Shown one piece after another: positions 22,285-28,407 of a stretch of 45,011 nt of DNA. This DNA is from a virus. The stretch spans positions 1-45,011 of IMG/VR virus record IMGVR_UViG_3300029957_000012; one strand, 5' to 3'. How positions within the stretch are numbered: position 1 is the first letter of the stretch; each line of letters starts with the position of its first letter. Both the position numbers and the translations under genes were made by a program. Below the pieces are notes generated by a model. That model saw nothing but the letters and a program-made list of their open reading frames with translations. It had not been told where the DNA came from and searched no databases.

Positions 22285-23295
22285 ATGCCCGGCATCACCG
22301 GAATGGGCACGTCGTTCGACCTGCCCAACTACGTCGGGGACCTGTTCAACATCTCCCCGGAAGACACCCCGCTCCTGTCCGCCATCGGCGGGCTCACCGG
22401 CGGGCGTCCCGCCTACGACAAGCGCTTCGAGTGGGAGTTCTACGACCTCCGTGACGCTGACGCTGAGCGCCAGCACGTGGAGGGCGACGACGCCCCAGTC
22501 GCTGCGCAGCGCGTCCGCTTCAACGCTCACAACGTGGTCGAGATCCACCAGGAAGCCGTCGAGGTCTCGTACACCCGGCAGGCTCAGGGCAACCAGGGCA
22601 ACTACGGCACCACGCTCCGCGGGCAGTCCCCGGTCGTGGACGAGATGCGCTGGCAGCTCGATCAGCAGCTCAAGCAGATCGCCCGCGACGTGGAGCTCGG
22701 GTTCCTGACTGGCACCTTCGCGGAGCCTGTCAACAACCTCTCTCCTCGGAAGACCCGCGGCCTGTTCGAGGCCATCACGACCAACGTCCGCGACATGAAG
22801 GGCAAGACCCCGAACCGCGACGACTTCGACGCGCTCTTCCAGGTCGCCTACGAGAACGGCGGCATCCAGGAAGGAGAGACCCGCATCCTGCTGGTCGGTC
22901 CTGCGATGAAGCGACTCACCTCCAAGGCGTACATCCGCGACATCGGCCAGGGCTTCTACCAGCAGTCGACCACGGTCGGCGGCGTGAACCTGGCGACCTT
23001 CGAGACGGACTTCGGCAAGGCCGCCCTGATGGTCGACCGGTACATGCCACTCGGAACGGCGCTCGTCCTCTCGCTGGAAGAGCTCGCTCCTCGCATCCTG
23101 GAAGTCCCGAACAAGGGCTTCCTGTTCTGGGAGCCGCTCGCCAAGACTGGCGCGCGCGACACCTCCCAGATCTACGGCGAGATCGGCCTCGAGTACGGCA
23201 ATCAGCGCAAGCACGCCAAGATGGTCGATGCTCGGACTCCGTTCGACAACATCGTCAAGGGTTCCGGTTCGGGCGCCGATCCGGTCGGCTCCTGA
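22285..23295 (+). CDS. Major capsid protein (HK97 fold, SU10/DUF5309-like)
   Basis: 336 residues, ATG 22285 with TAAGGAG in front. The start (Gly-Thr-Ser-Phe-Asp-Leu-Pro-Asn-Tyr-Val-Gly-Asp-Leu-Phe) and the Asp-Thr-Pro-Leu-Leu-Ser-Ala-Ile-Gly block (about 28-36) match the SU10-type major capsid group. A long Gln-rich helix (about 115-140) and the Leu-Val-Gly-Pro strand (about 202-206) fit the HK97 spine and A-domain. There is no N-terminal delta domain, in agreement with a separate scaffold gene. It should be the most abundant virion protein. Confidence 0.9.
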   Translation: MPGITGMGTSFDLPNYVGDLFNISPEDTPLLSAIGGLTGGRPAYDKRFEWEFYDLRDADAERQHVEGDDAPVAAQRVRFNAHNVVEIHQEAVEVSYTRQAQGNQGNYGTTLRGQSPVVDEMRWQLDQQLKQIARDVELGFLTGTFAEPVNNLSPRKTRGLFEAITTNVRDMKGKTPNRDDFDALFQVAYENGGIQEGETRILLVGPAMKRLTSKAYIRDIGQGFYQQSTTVGGVNLATFETDFGKAALMVDRYMPLGTALVLSLEELAPRILEVPNKGFLFWEPLAKTGARDTSQIYGEIGLEYGNQRKHAKMVDARTPFDNIVKGSGSGADPVGS

Positions 23296-23306
23296 GGCGG
23301 TGACCA

Positions 23307-23744
23307 ATGGCCGTCACAAAGTTCCTAGCGCGGGACCTCGCTATCGTCATCGACACCGGCGGTAGCGGGGGCTCGTTCACCCCGATCAAGGGCTTGGACA
23401 CTCTGACTCACTCCCCGTCGAGCACGGATGCGGTCACGACCGACTTCGACTCGAACGGGCGCGGCGAGCACATGGTGGCCGAGCGCGGCGACACCTGGAC
23501 CCTCGCGGGCTTCTTCCTCGAGGACGTCCTGAGCGGTGACCGGGATCCGGGACAGGCGGCCGTCGAGGCTCTCGGTCACGCGACCGGCCTCGACTCGCTC
23601 GGCTCGTTCACGATCACCTCTCCAGGCGGAAACACGATCAGCTTCAAGGCCTCCGCGGACGTCACCGGCCCTGGCGGGTCGAACAACGACGCTGCCAAGT
23701 GGCAGGCAGTCCTGAAGATCAGCGGAGCGATCACGTACGGCTGA
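23307..23744 (+). CDS. Major tail tube protein
   Basis: 145 residues, ATG 23307. The beta-rich sequence with a Ser-Pro-Ser-Ser-Thr-Asp-Ala-Val-Thr-Thr loop, an Asp-Ser-Asn-Gly-Arg-Gly turn, an Asp-Pro-Gly-Gln-Ala helix start and a final Leu-Lys-Ile-Ser-Gly strand agrees with siphovirus tail tube proteins. Its position directly after the capsid and before the head-tail connectors is less common. A head decoration protein is the alternative. A terminator follows at 23769, so capsid and tube would share one abundant transcript. Confidence 0.7.
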   Translation: MAVTKFLARDLAIVIDTGGSGGSFTPIKGLDTLTHSPSSTDAVTTDFDSNGRGEHMVAERGDTWTLAGFFLEDVLSGDRDPGQAAVEALGHATGLDSLGSFTITSPGGNTISFKASADVTGPGGSNNDAAKWQAVLKISGAITYG

Positions 23745-23768
23745 TCCTCAGCCGTCTCCTAGTACCTC

Positions 23769-23800
23769 AAGGCCCGACCGAAAGTCGGGCCTTTTGGTTT
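23769..23800 (+). terminator. Intrinsic terminator after capsid and tail tube genes
   Basis: AAGGCCCGAC (23769-23778) pairs perfectly with GTCGGGCCTT (23784-23793) around CGAAA, then TTTTGGTTT. The last T starts a -10-like box TAGGAT (23800-23805), so the end of one unit is fused to the start of the next. Confidence 0.9.
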
Positions 23801-23805
23801 AGGAT
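23800..23805 (+). promoter_or_regulatory. -10 box fused to the terminator, before the glycosylation cassette
   Basis: TAGGAT is preceded by GGTT and followed after 4-5 bases by GCTACGC, as at 36752-36757, where a clear -35 box exists. No -35 box is evident here. It lies 28 bases before ATG 23834. Confidence 0.45.
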
Positions 23806-23833
23806 GGGGCTACGCACGGAAAGGAACGAGCAG

Positions 23834-25132
23834 ATGCGAACAGTCATCCTGGTCCCTCGCAGGGAGGGGAAGCCGGAGCGAGACGCCACGTGGCGCTGGG
23901 TGAAGGCGTGGTGGCAGCGCGAGCTCGGCTGGGAGATCTTCGAGGGGCACGACGGCGGGAGCCTGATGTTCAACCGCTCGGCCGCCATCAACGACGCCGC
24001 CGCGAACGCGGGCGACTGGGACGCGGCCGTGATCATCGACGCCGACATGATCTGTGATCCCGTGCGGGTCCGCCAGGCCGCGGACCTCGCGCGCGCGAGC
24101 GGGAAGCTCGTCCTCCCCTACAACCACCGCCACGATCTGAGTCGCGCGATGTCGCAGCGCGTCCAGGCGGGCTACGCGGGCTCGTGGAAGCCGGGCATCG
24201 AGCGCACCCACTATGACATGTGCTCTGGGATCATCTCGCTGTCGCGCAGGCTGTGGGACCGAGTCGGCGGGTTCGACACGAAGTTCCAGGGCTGGGGCTT
24301 TGAGGACAACGCCTTCGCCGCCGCCTGCGAGACGTTCTCGGGCGCGGGAACGCATCGCATCCAGGGGGAGGCGTGGCACCTCTGGCACCCGACCTCCACC
24401 GAGCGCGGAGCCGCCATGCATCGCAACCAGGCGATCGCGGACTACTACATCGCGGCTCGCGGCAACGTCGAGGCGACGCGCGCCGTGCAGAACGGCATCC
24501 CGCAGGTCCTCGGCCAGCAGCGCATCCCTCGCATCCTCCACCGCGTCGTGCCGCAGCGAGTCGATCCGGTCGCCGAACGCTACTGGGCGAAGTTCAAGGA
24601 GCTTCATCCTCGCTGGGTGCTGAAGACGTGGCGCGATCCCATCGACCCGCGCGAGTTCCCGCTCACCTCCCCGAAGTGGGGGCAGGCGGAGAGCGGCGCG
24701 CAGCTCGCCGACCTCGTGCGCCTCGAGGCCGTCCTCAACTACGGCGGGGTCTACGTGGACGAGGACGTGCAGCCGTTCCGCGCCCTCGATCCTCTCCTCC
24801 AGGTGACGGCCTTCGCGGCCTGGGAAGACGCGCGCGTCGTTCCCAACGCCGTGTTCGGCGCAACGCCGTGGCACCCCGCCATGCAGGAGTGGATGAACGC
24901 CATGCTGGCGAAGGTTCCGGGGCCGACCTGGGACGCGAGCGTGGGCACGATGACCGCGATCCTCCCGGGGAGGAGCGACGTCCTCCTGCTCCCTCCCGAG
25001 GCGTTCTACCCCGTCCACTACAAGGATCCGGAACGTGCCTCCAAGATGTCGACGTTCGACTCGGCGAAGCACCCGGCGACGTTCGTCATGCATCGCTATG
25101 CCGGCTCCTGGCTGAAGAAGACCGCGAAGTGA
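23834..25132 (+). CDS. Two-domain glycosyltransferase (GT2/GT7C-like plus GT32)
   Basis: 432 residues; ATG 23834 is preceded by GGAAAGGAACGAG. The N-terminal domain (1-225) has Asp69-Ala-Asp71 and the Gly-Gly-Phe-Asp...Gly-Trp-Gly-Phe-Glu-Asp motif (about 145-161) of galactosyltransferase-like GT-A enzymes. The C-terminal domain (230-432) is GT32 with Asp309-Glu-Asp311. The GT32 half is clearly a relative of 14309-15133, sharing long blocks such as the ones around AQLADLVR and PVHYKDP. Two active sites in one chain suggest stepwise synthesis of at least a disaccharide. It sits inside the structural region, so a virion protein or the host surface is a likely acceptor. The next gene begins in its stop (GTGA at 25129). 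Confidence 0.85.
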   Translation: MRTVILVPRREGKPERDATWRWVKAWWQRELGWEIFEGHDGGSLMFNRSAAINDAAANAGDWDAAVIIDADMICDPVRVRQAADLARASGKLVLPYNHRHDLSRAMSQRVQAGYAGSWKPGIERTHYDMCSGIISLSRRLWDRVGGFDTKFQGWGFEDNAFAAACETFSGAGTHRIQGEAWHLWHPTSTERGAAMHRNQAIADYYIAARGNVEATRAVQNGIPQVLGQQRIPRILHRVVPQRVDPVAERYWAKFKELHPRWVLKTWRDPIDPREFPLTSPKWGQAESGAQLADLVRLEAVLNYGGVYVDEDVQPFRALDPLLQVTAFAAWEDARVVPNAVFGATPWHPAMQEWMNAMLAKVPGPTWDASVGTMTAILPGRSDVLLLPPEAFYPVHYKDPERASKMSTFDSAKHPATFVMHRYAGSWLKKTAK

Positions 25133-26133
25133 AGATAGACGCCCTCGCGATGGAGCGGCACCACGCCGAGCACATCGTTCCGGTCCTCTCCGCGCTGCCT
25201 AGCGCATCGAGAGGCGCGCTCTACCTCCCGTCGAGCGTCGCGTCTGCACTCGACGCGCGCGGGATAGAGGTCGTCTCAGGCGACCCGCTCCCGGGACCCG
25301 AGCCGCTGCTCGTGTCTGCGAGCGGCTCGATGCAGCGCGCCGCGAAGCTCGGCAGAACCAACGTGGCGATCATGGAGCACGGCGCGGGCCAGTCGTTCGG
25401 CGGCGACCGTGGCTACAACGGGGTCATCGCGTCCGAGAACCCGTCCTATGCTGGCGGCGCGGGTCGCACGGCAGGACTGTTCATCCACCCTGGAGAGCAT
25501 CCCGCGGCGCGCGATCGCGCGCGCTATCCCCTCGCGCGCGTCGAGGTGGTCGGCTGCCCGAAGCTCGACTCGCTCCCGCGTCGCGTCCAGGACGGAGTAC
25601 CCACCGTAGCGTTCTCCTTCCACTGGGACTCCGGGGTCGCTCCGGAGGCGGGGTCGTCGTTCATCTTCTACCGCGAGCAGCTCGCTCGCTTCGTCGTCGC
25701 TAACCCCGACATCAGGGTCCTCGGGCACGGCCACCCGAGGATCATCGAGCGACTCGCGGTGTGGTACGAGCGGAAGGGCATCGAGGTCGTCCAAGACTTC
25801 AACGAGGTCTGTCGTCGCGCGGACGTGTACGCCTGCGACGGTATGTCTACGCTGTATGAGTTCGCCTCGACCGACCGCCCGGTCGTGGTCCTCAACCACC
25901 CGTCGTTCCGACGGCATGTCGAGCACGGGCTCCGCTTCTGGAGCGCCGCGAATGTCGGCGAGAACGTCTGGGAGCCGTACGACATCACGGCCGCGGTGCA
26001 GCGCGCGCTCTCCGACCCAGACGCGACGCGCGACGCGCGCGAGGACGCGCTCGACCAGGTCTACGCCTACAGGACGGGTGCCGCCCAGCGGGCCGCGGAC
26101 GCCCTGGTCTCCTGGGCGGACGGGTTACTATAG
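25129..26133 (+). CDS. CDP-glycerol glycerophosphotransferase-like (TagB/TagF) protein
   Basis: 334 residues from GTG 25129. The GT-B-like C-terminal half has Gly-His-Gly-His-Pro (about 200-204), then Asp-Val-Tyr-Ala-Cys-Asp-Gly-Met-Ser-Thr-Leu-Tyr-Glu-Phe (about 226-239), the kind of donor-binding block found in teichoic-acid polymerases. The N-terminal half has an Ile-Met-Glu-His-Gly-Ala-Gly-Gln segment (about 81-88). In bacteria such enzymes add glycerol phosphate to wall polymers. In a phage it may modify a glycan laid down by the neighbour 23834-25132, or alter the host wall. Other GT-B sugar transferases are possible. Its TAG stop overlaps a -10-like box. Confidence 0.65.
   Translation: MKIDALAMERHHAEHIVPVLSALPSASRGALYLPSSVASALDARGIEVVSGDPLPGPEPLLVSASGSMQRAAKLGRTNVAIMEHGAGQSFGGDRGYNGVIASENPSYAGGAGRTAGLFIHPGEHPAARDRARYPLARVEVVGCPKLDSLPRRVQDGVPTVAFSFHWDSGVAPEAGSSFIFYREQLARFVVANPDIRVLGHGHPRIIERLAVWYERKGIEVVQDFNEVCRRADVYACDGMSTLYEFASTDRPVVVLNHPSFRRHVEHGLRFWSAANVGENVWEPYDITAAVQRALSDPDATRDAREDALDQVYAYRTGAAQRAADALVSWADGLL
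26126..26131 (+). promoter_or_regulatory. Candidate leaderless -10 box before the connector genes
   Basis: TACTAT ends 7 bases before ATG 26139. No ribosome site precedes this ATG, which fits leaderless translation. No -35 box is seen, and its last base is the first base of the upstream TAG stop. Confidence 0.4.
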
Positions 26134-26138
26134 CGGCC

Positions 26139-26591
26139 ATGGACACCTACGCGACCGAAGACGACCTTCGCGCCCGACTGAGCGCGGTCTACGAGTTCCC
26201 GGAGAACGCCGCCCAGCTCCTGCGGAAGGCCAGCGAGGTCATCGACCTCGCGACTCAGGGCAGGGCGCAGCGCGCGTGGGAAGCCCGCTGGATCTTGCAG
26301 CCGCAGAGCCCGTCTGCCGGGTACCCGGTGATGGGCGCTCAGCCTTCGCGCTACGTACTGCGGCCGCCCGCCGACCTCGTCGCTCGGTGGGTAGAGGGGA
26401 TCACTGACGCCACCTGCGACCAGGTCGAGTACTGGCTCGAGGTCGGCGAGGAGCACGACGTGGTCGGGCTGACTGGCTCGATGAACGCTGGCCGAGTCCA
26501 GGTCTCCCAGCTTCCCCCGATCCTCGGCGCGCGCGCGCGTCGCTCGCTCCTCCGGGCAGGAATGCTCTGGGCCGGAGCGGCGATCGTATGA
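26139..26591 (+). CDS. Head-tail connector (adaptor) protein
   Basis: 150 residues, ATG 26139. The start, a helix with an Ala-Thr-Glu-Asp-Asp-Leu-Arg-Ala-Arg-Leu pattern and then a Leu-Leu-Arg-Lys-Ala-Ser-Glu-Val-Ile-Asp helix, is the usual beginning of gp6/gp15-type adaptors that bind the portal ring. The rest is helical with a C-terminal basic end. It is followed by the stopper, tail completion and tail terminator genes in the standard order. Assigned by pattern and position. Confidence 0.75.
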   Translation: MDTYATEDDLRARLSAVYEFPENAAQLLRKASEVIDLATQGRAQRAWEARWILQPQSPSAGYPVMGAQPSRYVLRPPADLVARWVEGITDATCDQVEYWLEVGEEHDVVGLTGSMNAGRVQVSQLPPILGARARRSLLRAGMLWAGAAIV

Positions 26592-26941
26592 GGGTCCCGC
26601 ACGAGATACTCCGCGACCGCATCACGCTCGAAGAGTTCGCTGGTCACGGCGCGCACAACGCCATATACAGCGAGCCGCGAGTCATCCGCGCGTCCTTCCA
26701 GACCACGCAGAAGCTCGTTGTCGACTCGCGCGGCGAGTCCGTCTCGGTCGATGCTCTCGTGATCATCCGACCCGAGGACGGGCCTGTCACAGTCGAGTCC
26801 AGAGTGACAGACCACGGGACTGTCTACCGTGTCGTGCGCTGCTACCCCTACCCCAACCGACGCCGCCCCTCTCAGTACGAGCTCGAGCTCGCGCGCTGGG
26901 CCAGCCTGTCGCGCGCTGCGGGGAGCGGCAACGGATCGTGA
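26588..26941 (+). CDS. Head closure (stopper) protein
   Basis: 117 residues from ATG 26588 (ATGA overlap). It is beta-rich with an Arg-Asp-Arg-Ile start, a Val-Ser-Val-Asp-Ala-Leu-Val-Ile-Ile-Arg strand (about 56-65) and a Tyr-Arg-Val-Val-Arg strand, as in gp16/HK97 gp7-like stoppers. The C-terminus is Ser/Gly-rich. It would seal the portal channel after packaging. The call rests mainly on gene order. Confidence 0.7.
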   Translation: MRVPHEILRDRITLEEFAGHGAHNAIYSEPRVIRASFQTTQKLVVDSRGESVSVDALVIIRPEDGPVTVESRVTDHGTVYRVVRCYPYPNRRRPSQYELELARWASLSRAAGSGNGS

Positions 26942-27348
26942 CCAAGCGAACCCGCGTGAAGTGGGACATCACTCCCGCGCTGGACGCGGCGAAGGAGGGC
27001 GGGGCGGAGGGTCTCTCGCTCGGAGCGAAGATGGTCCTCGCGCTCGCCAACGAGCACGCGCCGCTCGGCTCCCCTCCGGACGACCCGCACCCAGGGCAGC
27101 TGATCGGCTCGGCGCGGACCGACTACGACGACGGCGTGGAGACGGCGTCCGTCTTCTATGATACCGTGTACGCAGCGCGAGTCCACCAGAACCCCAAGTG
27201 GAACTTCGGGAACGGTCGCGCGGGGAAGTGGCTCTACACCGCTTCCCTCAAGAGCAGGCCGCTCCTCCTCTCCGTGTTCGGGGACGCGCTGAAGGTCCAC
27301 TTCAGCAAGAAGCGGAAGCTACCTGGCACCGTGATCTTCGATGACTGA
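26938..27348 (+). CDS. Tail completion / HK97 gp10-like protein
   Basis: 136 residues from GTG 26938 (GTGA overlap). It has a basic N-terminus, an amphipathic helix, then the Gly-Ser-Ala-Arg-Thr-Asp-Tyr-Asp and Tyr-Ala-Ala-Arg-Val-His-Gln-Asn blocks (about 59-85), typical of HK97 gp10-like proteins that join tail to neck. The C-terminal Lys-rich region follows. Gene order supports the call. Confidence 0.75.
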   Translation: MTKRTRVKWDITPALDAAKEGGAEGLSLGAKMVLALANEHAPLGSPPDDPHPGQLIGSARTDYDDGVETASVFYDTVYAARVHQNPKWNFGNGRAGKWLYTASLKSRPLLLSVFGDALKVHFSKKRKLPGTVIFDD

Positions 27349-27356
27349 GGAGCGAG

Positions 27357-27785
27357 ATGCTGACTGATGAGATCGCCGAGTACATCGGCTCCGCAGTGGA
27401 CGGGCTCGCATATAGCGACGCGACCCCAGACGGGAACGTCTTCGTGGATCGCCTCCCGCCCGACCCCGACAAGGCGGTCGGGGTGTACTCGACTGCAGGA
27501 CCCGGCGCAGACTCCAAGCTCCCGTACGACCCCGCGTCTTTCCAGATTGTCATGCGAACGCGCGACGACGATGTCACGTGGGCCAGGTCGATGTGGTACA
27601 AGATCTACAGCGTCCTCCACGGCAAGCGGAACCTGACGCTCCCGGGCGGCACCTACGTCGTGTTCATCCTCGCGAACCAGTCCAGCCCGTTCAGCATCGG
27701 GAACGACGCCAACGGGAGGCCGCAGTTCAGCTGCGACTTCCGCACCGAGATCATCAACGTGACAGACGAAAGGGAACAGCTATGA
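27357..27785 (+). CDS. Tail terminator protein
   Basis: 142 residues, ATG 27357 with AGGAGCGAG upstream. It shows a helix start (Leu-Thr-Asp-Glu-Ile-Ala-Glu-Tyr-Ile), a Val-Phe-Val-Asp-Arg-Leu-Pro-Pro strand, a Phe-Gln-Ile-Val-Met-Arg-Thr-Arg strand (about 61-68), and a final Cys-Asp-Phe-Arg-Thr-Glu-Ile strand. This alpha/beta layout matches gpU/gp17-like tail terminators that stop tail growth and bind the neck. The next ATG overlaps its stop (27782). Confidence 0.8.
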   Translation: MLTDEIAEYIGSAVDGLAYSDATPDGNVFVDRLPPDPDKAVGVYSTAGPGADSKLPYDPASFQIVMRTRDDDVTWARSMWYKIYSVLHGKRNLTLPGGTYVVFILANQSSPFSIGNDANGRPQFSCDFRTEIINVTDEREQL

Positions 27786-28144
27786 GCAGGACGATCGACT
27801 TCGACGCCTTCAGGGCGGAGCGCACGGCCGCAGACCCGGTTACCGTCAGGATCGGCGGGGCGTCATACGACCTCCCGGCGTCTCTCCCCGCCTCGCTCGC
27901 GCTCGACGCCATCCGCATCAGCGACGCGCAGCTGGCCGGCGAGGACGTGAAGGAGAAGGACCTCGTCAACATCGGGACCGCGATCTTCGGCAGCATCGCG
28001 AAGTTCCGGGAAGTCCTCGAGAAGGGGCACGTCGGGATAGACGAACTCGGCGACCTCATGAAGATGATCCTCGACGCCTACACGGACGAGGTCGCACCCC
28101 CAAACCCGACGACCCAGGCGCAGACTCCTCCGACTTCTCGGTAG
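27782..28144 (+). CDS. Tail assembly chaperone, short form (gpG-like)
   Basis: 120 residues from ATG 27782, behind GACGAAAGGGAACAGCT. It is a small, mostly helical, acidic protein that ends in a Pro/Thr-rich tail. It precedes the tape measure gene, as gpG of lambda does. A slippery heptamer lies near its end and gives the longer form 27782-28398. The chaperone coats the tape measure protein while the tail tube polymerises around it. Confidence 0.85.
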   Translation: MSRTIDFDAFRAERTAADPVTVRIGGASYDLPASLPASLALDAIRISDAQLAGEDVKEKDLVNIGTAIFGSIAKFREVLEKGHVGIDELGDLMKMILDAYTDEVAPPNPTTQAQTPPTSR

Positions 28145-28398
28145 TCCGCGACTGGGTCTTCATCGAGTCCGACTTCCTCCGCGAGTATGGGTTAGACCTC
28201 GTCACCCAGCTCGACTCGCTGACTTGGCGCAAGTTCCTGGTCCTCCTCCGGGGCCTGTCTCCGCAGTCGGCGACTGTCACGGCGATGACGTCGCGCATCC
28301 AGTTCGGCGAGCGCGAGCACGTGAACCTCGTCTCTGACTCGACCGCGGCCCAGAAGACGTTTGAGTCGCTGTTCAGGCCGCCGGCTCCTCCCGCGTAG
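27782..28398 (+). CDS. Tail assembly chaperone, -1 frameshift product (gpGT-like)
   Basis: At 28099-28105 the sequence C-CCA-AAC fits the X-XXY-YYZ rule in the reading frame of 27782-28144. A -1 shift re-reads base 28105 and opens a 97-codon extension that ends at TAG 28396-28398, for a total of about 205 residues. The extension is otherwise a gap of 254 bases without a start of its own. It is rich in Asp, Ser, Phe and Leu, with a helix-rich middle. Only a small share of ribosomes would shift. This is the conserved lambda G/GT arrangement. Confidence 0.9.
28099..28105 (+). promoter_or_regulatory. Programmed -1 frameshift site CCCAAAC
   Basis: The heptamer is in phase (codons CCA-AAC). Both tRNAs can re-pair in the -1 frame. 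It lies 39 bases before the 0-frame stop (28142-28144). Confidence 0.85.
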
Positions 28399-28401
28399 AA
28401 T
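28396..28401 (+). promoter_or_regulatory. Candidate leaderless -10 box before the tape measure gene
   Basis: TAGAAT ends 6 bases before ATG 28408. No ribosome site is present. It coincides with the TAG stop of the frameshift product, so chance overlap is possible. Confidence 0.35.
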
Positions 28402-28407
28402 GAGCTC

